A stretch of 43,289 nt of DNA from a virus. The stretch spans positions 1-43,289 of IMG/VR virus record IMGVR_UViG_3300009149_000075. The stretch is one strand, 5' to 3'. This document shows, one piece after another, positions 1 to 7,296 of the stretch. How positions within the stretch are numbered: the first letter of the stretch is position 1; each line of letters begins with the position of its first letter. A program made the translations under genes and the position numbers. The notes under the pieces are model-generated. The model saw only the letters and a list, made by a program, of their open reading frames with translations. It was not told where the DNA came from and did no database searches.

Positions 1-569
1 AATTCGGAAGGTTTACCGGATTCATCCCTATCAACAACATCTTTTTCAGCTTCTGAAATAACAGCCATTAGAAGAGCATTTCTATAAGACCCTTTATATT
101 GGGATTCACCCTTTTCAAGATTTGGGTTATGATAAATGAATTTTGACCAATCTAAACTTGGTGTAAGCATAAAGTCTACCTGAGCTACGTCTTCTGTTCC
201 TGGAATTTTAATACCGGTAGATATTTCTCTTAAACCAACCATTTTATATGTTTGAATTCCCAATCCTTCTATAACTTCTTCCATAAAGTCTAATAGAGCT
301 CTTGGTTCATTCTCTATATTGTTTACATCGGAAAGAACATTTGAATCCACCACTATATCCAGATCCCCGTGATCCTCCCCAGCTTTTTTCTTTCCAAATG
401 ATCCAATTAATGTCACGTCTTCCGATGTAACACCTAATTTAGGAAGTACGTTTTGCTTAACCCAATCAAAAATTGCATTTCCTTCCTCTACTGTTATTCT
501 TTTTGAAGTAGGAATAGCAGCTCCCCCTTCATAAAGTTTGGACCATTCATTTAAACTTTGAAATCTCAT
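1..569 (-). CDS. Nucleotidyltransferase-fold protein (partial, cut by window edge)
   Basis: This frame is open from an ATG at 567-569 to the window edge, giving about 189 codons without a stop; the C-terminus is missing. Residues near 57-76 read GSFGKKKAGEDHGDLDIVVD, the GS...GDxDIxVD signature of the polymerase-beta-like nucleotidyltransferase superfamily. A later QVDFML fits the third metal-binding Asp. The family transfers a nucleotidyl group to a protein, RNA or small molecule; the substrate here cannot be told. The N-terminus (MRFQSLNEWSKLYEGG) has an L-N-E step near residue 8, reminiscent of the tag seen on neighbouring proteins but without the F-x-R-G-x-D-P part. It is last in a three-gene minus-strand set behind the phosphoesterase (14-nt gap). 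Fold call is firm, function open. Confidence 0.7.
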   Translation of the reverse strand, partial: MRFQSLNEWSKLYEGGAAIPTSKRITVEEGNAIFDWVKQNVLPKLGVTSEDVTLIGSFGKKKAGEDHGDLDIVVDSNVLSDVNNIENEPRALLDFMEEVIEGLGIQTYKMVGLREISTGIKIPGTEDVAQVDFMLTPSLDWSKFIYHNPNLEKGESQYKGSYRNALLMAVISEAEKDVVDRDESGKPSE

Positions 570-583
570 ATAGTGTTTTATTT

Positions 584-1486
584 TTACTCGTTAAATATAT
601 CATTCCAATATTCTCTAAAATGATCAAATCCAAGCTCGCTAGGCCTTTCAATGCCAAATTCATCTATTATTACTTCTGTCCAAGTTTCTAACTCCTGTCT
701 TAATTCCTCTCCTATTACTTTCTCAGTGAAAAGGGGATTATTTTTAACTTTAGGCCAGATCTTTTCTATAATAGCATTTCTTAATTCTAGTTTGGGAAGT
801 TTTCGGTCCATTCCAATATCAAGTCCTTTAATGGGGTCTTGACCTCTTTCGAAATTTACATCTTCTTTTATAGATTTTGTTCCATAGTCTTTTTCTAAAT
901 CAATTTGTTTTCTTGTAAAATTCTCTGGGTCTCCCTCCGGATGATCAGAATAAGTTCCTTTAGTAAAAGTTACTTGGAAAGGCTCTCTTAGTTTTCTCTT
1001 ATATTTCTTTCCCATTCCAGGCTTAACATAAGCTATAGTCATATGAGGCTTATATTCCGGAAATGTTTGGGTATTGGGAAACTTTGAAAATAATTCTCTA
1101 TACTTTAATAATTCGTCGGTAACTGGTACATTATACTTCACCACATCATATTCTTCTCCAGGAAAAAAATCTACCTCATCAATATCAACAGTAACAGGTT
1201 TCATATTATGCTTAATTACTTCCTTTATTGTTTCCGAGTCTACTTGGTCCTCGTGAATTCCAAATAATACAGTTATATGAGGGTCCTTCTCCAGCCCATA
1301 TGAATCATCCAATGGTTTTATATGAACATCATCCTCATCGATTCCTGCTAGATGTTGTTCCTCCCAATCATCAATTTTGGTATCCATCATTACACATCCA
1401 TAATAGTCTCTTTTGCCATTATCAATGAACTTCTTACCTTTTACGGTTTGTTCCATCAACCAGTCTTTTAGTGATACAAATCCCAT
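584..1486 (-). CDS. 2H phosphoesterase (LigT/2'-5' ligase-like) fused to an internal packaging-like tag domain
   Basis: The 300-residue product has two H-x-T motifs, PHITVLFG (His70, Thr72) and PHMTIAYV (His148, Thr150), which define the 2H phosphoesterase superfamily. Members open or ligate 2',3'- or 2',5'-phosphodiester bonds; phage members include the anti-CBASS enzyme Acb1, but nothing here proves that substrate. After the catalytic domain, residues 206-225 read IKEDVNFERGQDPIKGLDIG. This matches, position for position, the N-terminal tag of five other proteins in the window. A helical tail of about 75 residues follows. The gene looks like a 2H enzyme fused in front of a tagged protein that lost its start. 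It starts 2 nt after the ankyrin gene ends, so the two are co-transcribed. Enzyme class is firm; substrate unknown. Confidence 0.78.
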   Translation of the reverse strand: MGFVSLKDWLMEQTVKGKKFIDNGKRDYYGCVMMDTKIDDWEEQHLAGIDEDDVHIKPLDDSYGLEKDPHITVLFGIHEDQVDSETIKEVIKHNMKPVTVDIDEVDFFPGEEYDVVKYNVPVTDELLKYRELFSKFPNTQTFPEYKPHMTIAYVKPGMGKKYKRKLREPFQVTFTKGTYSDHPEGDPENFTRKQIDLEKDYGTKSIKEDVNFERGQDPIKGLDIGMDRKLPKLELRNAIIEKIWPKVKNNPLFTEKVIGEELRQELETWTEVIIDEFGIERPSELGFDHFREYWNDIFNE

Positions 1487-1488
1487 AA

Positions 1489-2481
1489 TTAGTTATTTTG
1501 TTTGGCCAATTCCCGAGCTCTCACCCTAGCTTGCTTCTTATAATCTTTTATCAGCTCTAGAGTTTCGGTTCTTCGATTTTTTCTTGCTACCTTATGAGCT
1601 TTATCATTTAAGATATGAATATCCGCTCCAGCATCCAATAGAGTTCTCACTATTTCAGTCCTACCCATTTCTGCAGCCTTGGTTAAAGCACTATAGCGTT
1701 CTACATAATAGGTTCTATCTTCTCCTGTTATATTTAGATCCGCTCCTGCATCTATCAATATTTTTACAACCTCTAGGTTGCCTGGACTACCATCGCCAGC
1801 AGCACTGATTAAGGTCTCGCCGCCAATTGTTCCGCTTCCTGAAAATCCGTTATCCAATAATATTCTGACCGCTTCAGGGTCCCCGTTTCTAGCAGCTGAC
1901 TTTAAAATTTTATTATCTTTATTATCGAGCTTAAGTCCATTCTTCAAAAATACCTTTAACATTTCTGCTGTAACTTTATAAGATAATGATCCTTGAGTAC
2001 TCTTATGATTTTTTATTTTAGCCCCTTTAGAAAATAAATATTGTACGGTATCTGGATTTCCTCTCCAAATGAATGCATCTAATACTTCATCCGTAGCTTT
2101 TGCTCCGGCGTTTATGAGCATTTTAACCGCTTCCAAAGGAAGATTCCTGGCATTTTCCAAAACATTGGTTAGGGATTTCTTTTTCATTCGGCCGGAATCC
2201 ATTATCATCTTAGCAATTTCATTATGACCTGATTCCATAGCATTTCCAAGAGGGGTTCCGTCTTCATAATTGGGATCTGCCTGATGCATTAACAAAAATT
2301 CAGCAATTTCAGTTAATCCTTTTGTACAAGCCCATTTTAAAGCCTCATCTGGTGAATACTCTCTATACCAATCTTTATTAAATTCTTCTTCAATCTGTGC
2401 CCATCTTCCAATAGCCATTGATTTTTTAGGATCCGTACCTCTTGTAAATTTAATAGCCTCAAATACGTATCTTGCTCTCAT
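1489..2481 (-). CDS. Ankyrin-repeat protein with N-terminal (V-x-E)/RGxDPK tag
   Basis: After residue about 45 this 330-residue protein is a run of ankyrin repeats, with recurring units such as GxTEIAEFLLMHQADPN, AVRILLDNG, VVKILIDAGADLN and IVRTLLDAGADIH. Ankyrin arrays are protein-binding scaffolds. Residues 1-25 carry V-F-E at 6-8, then F12-T-R-G-T-D-P-K19 and M-A-I-G at 22-25, the same spacing as four other proteins here. It is the first gene of a minus-strand unit with the 2H phosphoesterase and nucleotidyltransferase. It diverges from the radical-SAM gene across a 53-nt AT-rich spacer. No enzymatic domain is visible. A host-directed binding role is inference from the ankyrin repeats and the proposed packaging tag. 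Confidence 0.82.
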   Translation of the reverse strand: MRARYVFEAIKFTRGTDPKKSMAIGRWAQIEEEFNKDWYREYSPDEALKWACTKGLTEIAEFLLMHQADPNYEDGTPLGNAMESGHNEIAKMIMDSGRMKKKSLTNVLENARNLPLEAVKMLINAGAKATDEVLDAFIWRGNPDTVQYLFSKGAKIKNHKSTQGSLSYKVTAEMLKVFLKNGLKLDNKDNKILKSAARNGDPEAVRILLDNGFSGSGTIGGETLISAAGDGSPGNLEVVKILIDAGADLNITGEDRTYYVERYSALTKAAEMGRTEIVRTLLDAGADIHILNDKAHKVARKNRRTETLELIKDYKKQARVRARELAKQNN

Positions 2482-2534
2482 TTCAACGATTATTTTTTTA
2501 TAAATATATAGTTTGTCTATATATCTAAGCTAAT
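2482..2534. promoter_or_regulatory. Divergent AT-rich promoter spacer
   Basis: This 53-nt spacer separates the divergent ankyrin and radical-SAM genes. On the plus strand it holds TATAAATATA near 2499. On the minus strand it reads GATATATAGACAAAC, a variant of the late-promoter-like motif found before many genes here. The same GTTTGTCTATATATC string recurs near 21,497. Promoter activity is inferred from position and resemblance only. Confidence 0.45.
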
Positions 2535-3353
2535 ATGAACGAAATAAGATATCCCCTTACTTTTTCTAATGAACCAATAAAATACAGCTATTGTACCTGT
2601 AATTTTTACACGGGATGTAATAATGCTTGCGAGTATTGTTGTTGTATTAATATTCTTAGAGAGTCATGGAAAGATAATGTAAGATTACTATACAAAAGTA
2701 AAAAAGAGGCTCTTCAAAGATTCAAAGAACAGGTTGGTGAAAATCTGGAAAAATTACAGGAATATGGGGTATTCTTTTCCTTAATTACAGATCCATTATT
2801 AAAATCCACAAAAGACCTAACTTATCAAGCCATAAATTATTGTATAAAACATGATATTCCATTTAAGATTTTAACAAAACGTGCAGACTGGGGAACCGAT
2901 GAATTTTTAAAAACATATCCGGAAGATAAGAAACACTTAGCTCATTTTGGATTTTCATTAACCGGGGAGGACCAGTTTGAAACCAGAGCATCATCTAATC
3001 AACAAAGAATAGATCTGATGAAAAGCCTATATCTTGATGGATTTAAGACCTGGGTTAGTGCAGAACCAATTATTGATGTGAATTCCACAATAAAAGTATT
3101 ACAAGCTTCTAAAGACTTTTGCTATATGGTAAGGTTTGAGGTGCTATCAATGGGACACTATAAATCAAGGGAATTATCATGTGTTTATAATATTAGGGAC
3201 TTGATGGATTTATACAAATGGGTTGAACATAATTTAAGGGGAAAATTAGTCTATTGGGGGGATGGATTTCTGAAAAATATGGGATTGGATAGAGGACAGA
3301 CAAATAGTACTGGAACCGGGGATTTAATTATAGAATTGGATGAAGGCCATTAG
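2535..3353 (+). CDS. Radical SAM superfamily protein (SplB/DUF5131-like)
   Basis: Residues 28-35 form C-x3-C-x2-C (GCNNACEYC), the [4Fe-4S] cluster motif of radical SAM enzymes, and further cysteines (20, 22, 36, 37) flank it. The later FSLITDPLLKST, FKILTKR and WVSAEPIID segments match the layout of spore-photoproduct-lyase-like and phage DUF5131 proteins. The 272-residue length suits that group. Such enzymes make a 5'-deoxyadenosyl radical from SAM; the substrate is unknown, and DNA repair or modification is only one possibility. The next ORF starts inside its last codons (ATG at 3340), so the two are translationally coupled. It diverges from the ankyrin gene. Superfamily confidence is good; subfamily is tentative. 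Confidence 0.68.
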   Translation: MNEIRYPLTFSNEPIKYSYCTCNFYTGCNNACEYCCCINILRESWKDNVRLLYKSKKEALQRFKEQVGENLEKLQEYGVFFSLITDPLLKSTKDLTYQAINYCIKHDIPFKILTKRADWGTDEFLKTYPEDKKHLAHFGFSLTGEDQFETRASSNQQRIDLMKSLYLDGFKTWVSAEPIIDVNSTIKVLQASKDFCYMVRFEVLSMGHYKSRELSCVYNIRDLMDLYKWVEHNLRGKLVYWGDGFLKNMGLDRGQTNSTGTGDLIIELDEGH

Positions 3354-3888
3354 GGATTACATAGAAAAATTATGGGATCTAGAAATATTCGCATCTCTTG
3401 CAAAATTTGACTGGGAGGAGGGATATAAAAAGAGATATAGTAATTTGACGGAAGTCACCAATGATAACCTGAATTCCATTGATTTTGGTATTTATGATTT
3501 TCTGATCATAAACTTAATGAGATCAAATTTAATCTGTTTGGATATTGAGGGGCATCATAATTCCGTAAATGAATTCTATCAATTTCTGGAAAAAGAGAGA
3601 ATTGATATAAAGTCTTTATCGGCGGAAAGGACGATGAATAATGGATTACACATTTACTTTAGAAATACTCCATATATCAAATCTGAACATTGGAATGGAT
3701 TTGGGAATATACATTATGATATCTTAAATAAAAGGGCTTTTACCTCCCCATCTGTATTTAATGGAAAGGGCTATGAATGGATGTATAATTCATTTGAAAG
3801 CATAAAAAAGAGGGATGATATACCTACCACCCCTCTTTGGATTTCTTATATGCTTAGTCAAAGCACTAAATATTTTACACCAGACTAG
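3340..3888 (+). CDS. Primase-polymerase (PrimPol/AEP)-like domain protein
   Basis: The 182-residue protein contains LICLDIEGHH (Asp68, Glu70) followed about 35 residues later by GLHIYFR (His104). This resembles the catalytic D-x-D/E ... H-x-Y-F pattern of bifunctional DNA primase/polymerase N-terminal domains. A GYEWMY segment follows. Those domains start or extend DNA/RNA strands on a template. This copy is short and has no helicase domain, so it may be a stand-alone primase-like enzyme or a nucleotide-binding relative. It overlaps the radical-SAM gene by 14 nt and its 3' end overlaps the convergent amidase gene by 14 nt. The assignment rests on motif pattern only. Confidence 0.5.
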   Translation: MKAIRDYIEKLWDLEIFASLAKFDWEEGYKKRYSNLTEVTNDNLNSIDFGIYDFLIINLMRSNLICLDIEGHHNSVNEFYQFLEKERIDIKSLSAERTMNNGLHIYFRNTPYIKSEHWNGFGNIHYDILNKRAFTSPSVFNGKGYEWMYNSFESIKKRDDIPTTPLWISYMLSQSTKYFTPD

Positions 3889-4561
3889 AAACTGTTCTTA
3901 ACATTGATATTAAATTAGGATCTGGATGAACATCAAATTTTTGAGGTGCTGGCCTATAAGAAACGTGAGCCCATACTCCAGGATCCCCTGCTAATGCCTT
4001 ATCAGATACATCCCACATTTCTTCTTGATATGTTAATGGAATATTATAATGTTTGTTCCATAGTAGCAATAGTTCTCCAAGAGATCTTAATTGTGCTTCT
4101 GGATATGCTTCATAAATTTGAAACCCTCTAAATCCTTTTGCATAATGTGCTATTTCTACATCAACTACGGAATCATAAACAGTATAGAGTTTTCCATTCT
4201 TTTCTGTTAATTGACCCCAGTTATCTAATTCTATTCCGATGGAATGTTTATCTAATGATGATTTACCGGCTCCAAGATGATAGGCCCAATATTTAGAGGA
4301 GAATAGTTGGTTAATGGTTCCATCTCTATCAATTACAATACAGGTTCCAATATTGGATTTATATTTTTTCCAAGTTTGTAAATCACCTCGAATACCGGGA
4401 CCAGAAACAGTATGGTGTAATACTATTTGTTTTTTATCAAATTCTTCTTTATAGTATCGATCCCAATCTACCATTTGTAGATCCTTGTCATCTAATTCTA
4501 ATGGTTTTAGATCACTCCACTTATTGGATCCATAAACCGTTACTTCTTTAATATCAGCCAT
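3875..4561 (-). CDS. N-acetylmuramoyl-L-alanine amidase (Amidase_2 endolysin)
   Basis: The 228-residue protein has the Amidase_2/T7-lysozyme pattern. It contains IVLHHTVSG (His49/50), then YWAYHLGAGKSSLDKHSIGIEL around 91-111, then VWAHVSYR (His198) and FDVHPDP (His211, Asp213). These supply the expected zinc ligands and the D-P turn. The enzyme would cut the amide bond between N-acetylmuramic acid and L-alanine, breaking the wall at the end of infection. No signal peptide is seen, so it needs a holin or other release route. It is monocistronic on the minus strand, converging with the primase-like gene and preceded by ATATAAAATAAA. An alternative is a tail-associated lysin, but the compact single domain favours endolysin. 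Confidence 0.85.
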   Translation of the reverse strand: MADIKEVTVYGSNKWSDLKPLELDDKDLQMVDWDRYYKEEFDKKQIVLHHTVSGPGIRGDLQTWKKYKSNIGTCIVIDRDGTINQLFSSKYWAYHLGAGKSSLDKHSIGIELDNWGQLTEKNGKLYTVYDSVVDVEIAHYAKGFRGFQIYEAYPEAQLRSLGELLLLWNKHYNIPLTYQEEMWDVSDKALAGDPGVWAHVSYRPAPQKFDVHPDPNLISMLRTVSSLV

Positions 4562-4701
4562 GAGATATATTTTATTTTATATATTCCACAAAAAAAAGAG
4601 TTAATTAAATTAACTTCTTTTTGTAACGTTTTTCTGACGGAAAATTGACCATTACGAAATACCCATTTATTTAATAGATACTAAGAATATAAAAAGAAAT
4701 T
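4562..4701. promoter_or_regulatory. Divergent promoter region with AT-rich hairpin
   Basis: The 140-nt spacer lies between the divergent amidase and small membrane-protein genes. On the minus strand ATATAAAATAAA (4570-4585) resembles the late-promoter motif used elsewhere. At about 4589-4622 an inverted repeat (A-run, AGTTAAT, ATTAACT, T-run) could act as a terminator or attenuator in either direction. Its role is unclear because no gene ends here. Confidence 0.4.
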
Positions 4702-4905
4702 ATGAAAAAGTGGTTAATTATTTTAGGTATTTTAATCGTGGCTTTAGTTGGATTATCTTTGGAATCATCATCCCATCATAAAGAAAAAAATCCTCCAAAA
4801 ACTCATGAGGAGAATTGGGAGGATTCAATATCAGATCTTCAAGAAACTTTTGATCTTTCCAATGAAGAAACAGGTGAAATTAAGAAATTAGTTTTGTCGC
4901 ACTGA
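4702..4905 (+). CDS. Small N-terminally anchored membrane protein
   Basis: The 67-residue product begins MKKWLIILGILIVALVGLSL, a single hydrophobic anchor or uncleaved signal, then a charged, acidic tail. The layout fits a small phage membrane protein, possibly a lysis accessory because it is divergent from the endolysin gene. There is no lipobox cysteine and no recognised domain. Its last codons overlap the convergent 108-residue gene by 26 nt. A holin usually needs more than this one helix plus tail, so that name is not given. Confidence 0.5.
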   Translation: MKKWLIILGILIVALVGLSLESSSHHKEKNPPKTHEENWEDSISDLQETFDLSNEETGEIKKLVLSH

Positions 4906-5206
4906 TAACCTTAGTCCATTTTTCAGAAAGCCCATATCCTGTGGCCGTTTCTTCCATAATTCCGATCTTAATAAATGCTGCAACTGTCTGAGCTGCGCTT
5001 TCTCTGACATCCCCAACTATTTCATATAATTCGGCATCTGAAAAAACTGGGGTTGTATTTGTTTCCAACTTTTTTTTCATTTGATCCTCTATATTAAGCT
5101 TCATTAATTTGCGGGAGGCAAATGGAATAGATAGATGCTCGTCAAATTCCCCATTATCAACTCTCTGAAGAGTTCTGTCTAAAAATATTTTTGCTGCTTG
5201 ATCCAT
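4880..5206 (-). CDS. Hypothetical protein, 108 residues
   Basis: I do not recognise this protein. It is mostly helical and soluble with mixed charge, and no cysteine or obvious catalytic motif is seen. The C-terminal part (FIKIGIMEETATGYGLSEKW) could be a winged-helix-like wing, but this is weak. It stands alone on the minus strand. It is preceded by CATATAAATAATAAAAC at 5214-5230, a good late-promoter-like match 8 nt before the ATG, so it is probably a real gene expressed late. Confidence 0.55.
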   Translation of the reverse strand: MDQAAKIFLDRTLQRVDNGEFDEHLSIPFASRKLMKLNIEDQMKKKLETNTTPVFSDAELYEIVGDVRESAAQTVAAFIKIGIMEETATGYGLSEKWTKVISATKLIS

Positions 5207-5397
5207 AGTGTTTGTTTTATTATTTATATGGACCGGTGGAGTAAAAACCCTGCATAATTGGATCTTTAACGTGGCTTTAACGATAATATTTTAGGAATTT
5301 TTTAACAAAAAAATAAAAACTTTTCTTCTTGCGGTCATAGAATTAGAGCAAAGCAACTCAGGAAAGAAAGTCTTCTTAGTATCTAGTAAGAAAAGCT
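5207..5397. other. Intergenic spacer with no confident gene
   Basis: This spacer lies between divergent genes. Apart from the promoter-like motifs at its ends it shows nothing clear. One plus-strand frame from about 5295 to 5451 is open and reads like protein, but it lacks a usual start codon and its end overlaps the tagged gene at 5422. It may be a gene remnant. Confidence 0.3.
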
Positions 5398-5413
5398 GGA
5401 TAAATAAAGAAAA
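5398..5413 (+). promoter_or_regulatory. Late-promoter-like motif GGATAAATAAAG
   Basis: GGATAAATAAAG occurs 12 nt before the ATG of the tagged protein at 5422. The identical 12-mer occurs with identical 12-nt spacing before the gene at 9571. It contains ATAAATA, the core of the T4 late promoter TATAAATA. Function is inferred. Confidence 0.5.
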
Positions 5414-5421
5414 CCCGACAA

Positions 5422-5919
5422 ATGAAGTTAGTTTCCCAAACATTAAATGAATATCAAAGGGGTCAAGACCCAAAAAGATCTTTACGTATAGGTCAAAAAC
5501 ATATCATTCAAGATATTACTAGTAATGATTTAGAAGACCTCGAACCACTTTATGATGGCAAAGGTGGGATTGGATCTTTTGAAGACTTTAAAAAATATGT
5601 AGATGAAGCAAGTTATGGATATGACTATTCTAATGATGATGAATTGATGAAAGACTATGATCGTCTAGATAAAATTGCTGTAGCTCTAGGAGATAGTTTA
5701 GAGTATGGTGAATTTTTTGACCACCACGAATTTGATCAGATGGGGCCATATATTGATAAATACAAGCCAAAAGGAAAGGATTATATCTATAATGCCTATC
5801 CAGGAGGAGATGGGATCCAATTAGTTTTCTCTGATATATTTCTTCCAGCAGCAGAAGAAGTCGACGTAGATGATATAGATGATGAGGGAGGAATAAATTT
5901 TGGAGAGTTTGATATTTAA
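5422..5919 (+). CDS. Acidic 165-residue protein with N-terminal (L-x-E)/RGQDPK tag
   Basis: Residues 8-10 are L-N-E, followed by Y-Q-R-G-Q-D-P-K-R-S-L-R-I-G to residue 24. This is the tag shared with five other proteins, here with the spacer between Glu and the aromatic residue shortened by three. The body is very acidic and rich in D, Y and G (EVDVDDIDDEGG near the end). No domain is recognised. The strong acidity resembles DNA-mimic proteins that block nucleases, but composition alone does not prove that. It is a single-gene plus-strand unit with its own promoter-like motif, meeting the convergent GIY-YIG gene by a 4-nt overlap. Confidence 0.7.
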   Translation: MKLVSQTLNEYQRGQDPKRSLRIGQKHIIQDITSNDLEDLEPLYDGKGGIGSFEDFKKYVDEASYGYDYSNDDELMKDYDRLDKIAVALGDSLEYGEFFDHHEFDQMGPYIDKYKPKGKDYIYNAYPGGDGIQLVFSDIFLPAAEEVDVDDIDDEGGINFGEFDI

Positions 5920-6659
5920 TTCTTCTCTATATAGGTGTGAACAGCCTTTTTATATTTAGGAGAAGATTGATGAATTTTTAAATTTCCTGGATCATAATAC
6001 CTTCCACAATGTTCACATAATATTTTTTTCCTTTTTAAAGCGGATTCTTTTTGCATATTCCTGGTTTTATCAGATCTTTTTATTCCAGATATACTAATAG
6101 ATAATTTTTTATTTTTTATTTCATTCAATTTCAGCGCTTCATCTTCCCCAAATTTTTTTACCCAGACTTTAAAAGCGGAGTTTTTAAACATAGGATTTTT
6201 ATTTCCTGCTCTTTTTCCGACATATTTTAATTTGGTTTCTTCCGACTGATAACTTCCTGCTCTAATTTTTCTAATTTTTTCTCGAGCCTTAGTAGAGTGG
6301 GTTTTGCCATACATCCCATTTCTTTTTCCTGTGTTTGAAATTCTTATTTTTTTCTTTGTTCCTTCTGTAAGTTTTGATAGATTAACACCATATCCACCAT
6401 CAGGACTAATATTATATCCTTTAGGAGATAGGGTTTTATAATTTTCTATTAATGGTTTTTGAGCATAGTATGCCTCATCTTTAGCATTAAAAAATTCAAA
6501 AATCTCTTTTTTAAAATTTTTCCTTCCGTACTTCTTTAAAGCTTTTTTTATTAATACCCCACTTCCCATATATCCATCATCCAAGTTATCTGTTGAATGA
6601 TCCCCGATATATTGTTTGCCATTAATTAAATTAGTAATGATATAAGTATAAAAATACAT
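5916..6659 (-). CDS. GIY-YIG homing endonuclease with NUMOD-type DNA-binding repeats
   Basis: The N-terminus (MYFYTYIITNLINGKQYIGDHS) is the Y-x-Y ... Q-Y-I-G core of the GIY-YIG nuclease fold, followed by YMGSGVLIKKALKKYG, typical of the Seg/I-Tev group. The middle has NUMOD3-like basic motifs (GKRNGMYGKTHS, GKRAGNKNPMF). The C-terminus has a C-x2-C ... H ... H zinc-finger-like element (CEHCGRYY). Such enzymes cut intronless or intron-lacking relatives and spread their own gene. It sits 2 nt downstream of the RuvC-like gene with no visible intron. It is a free-standing homing endonuclease of 247 residues, intact and AT-rich. Confidence 0.88.
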   Translation of the reverse strand: MYFYTYIITNLINGKQYIGDHSTDNLDDGYMGSGVLIKKALKKYGRKNFKKEIFEFFNAKDEAYYAQKPLIENYKTLSPKGYNISPDGGYGVNLSKLTEGTKKKIRISNTGKRNGMYGKTHSTKAREKIRKIRAGSYQSEETKLKYVGKRAGNKNPMFKNSAFKVWVKKFGEDEALKLNEIKNKKLSISISGIKRSDKTRNMQKESALKRKKILCEHCGRYYDPGNLKIHQSSPKYKKAVHTYIEKN

Positions 6660-6661
6660 TA

Positions 6662-7285
6662 TTATATTCCATTTTTTTCTTTAAAAGTAGCAACACAAAA
6701 ATATGCATCAACCAAATCATCAAGATGGTCAATCCAAGTTCCGGTTTTCTTTTTAAATAAATCGGGGTTCTTATTAATTGTTTTGGACAGATAATTATCA
6801 TTCTTTAGAATAAAAGAATCAATCATTTCTTTTTTGCCCATTCCTTTCTTAGATGCTCCAGCAGTCTTCTTTAATGTAATTGGAGCATAAGTAGTCATAT
6901 TATCCCATGGAACAGTTTCATTAAAAAAAGCTTCCATAAGAACATATTTATAACCGCCTAATTGAATAGCCATATTCCCAGAAGAAGCATATGAAATTCC
7001 TTCAAATATTACTTGCCATTCCTTTGGATCACCATCTGGAAGACTAGTAATAATTAAATCAGTTAAATACATGGCATTTTCTACTTCCCACCTCATTTTT
7101 ATGGATGAATCTTTGCCTTTATACTTTTCGTCCTCCCTATCAATGACAGTTACGCCTGCTTCCTTAAATATGTCTTTGATTCTTTCGCTTAGACCGAATG
7201 GCCAAGACATGAAATCGTACTTCCCATTATCATAGATACAAGCTGCTGGCTTGTTAATGGAAAAATCTAACCCTATTATTTTCAT
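6662..7285 (-). CDS. RuvC-like Holliday-junction resolvase / RNase H-fold nuclease
   Basis: The start MKIIGLDFSINKPA supplies the first catalytic Asp (7). VIFEGISYAS supplies a Glu (95), and HLDDLVDAYF near 187-196 supplies the closing acidic pair (Asp190/Asp193). This is the D...E...D-x2-D layout of RuvC-family nucleases. In phages these resolve branched DNA before packaging, replacing T4 gp49. The 207-residue length fits. It is followed by the homing endonuclease and preceded by three tagged or small genes in the same direction. It is also possible that it is a distinct RNase H-like nuclease. Confidence 0.68.
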   Translation of the reverse strand: MKIIGLDFSINKPAACIYDNGKYDFMSWPFGLSERIKDIFKEAGVTVIDREDEKYKGKDSSIKMRWEVENAMYLTDLIITSLPDGDPKEWQVIFEGISYASSGNMAIQLGGYKYVLMEAFFNETVPWDNMTTYAPITLKKTAGASKKGMGKKEMIDSFILKNDNYLSKTINKNPDLFKKKTGTWIDHLDDLVDAYFCVATFKEKNGI

Positions 7286-7296
7286 TTAATTTATTT

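Noticed and set aside
4702-4905. Naming the small membrane protein a holin because it is next to the endolysin.
   Set aside because: One hydrophobic helix and no family signature; divergent orientation also weakens the link.
5295-5451. Open plus-strand frame of about 50 codons with protein-like composition.
   Set aside because: No ATG, GTG or TTG start, and its end overlaps the well-supported tagged gene at 5422; at best a remnant.
5291-5473. 60-codon minus-strand ORF across the start of the tagged gene at 5422.
   Set aside because: It overlaps the promoter-like motif and start of a better-supported gene and has no recognisable features.
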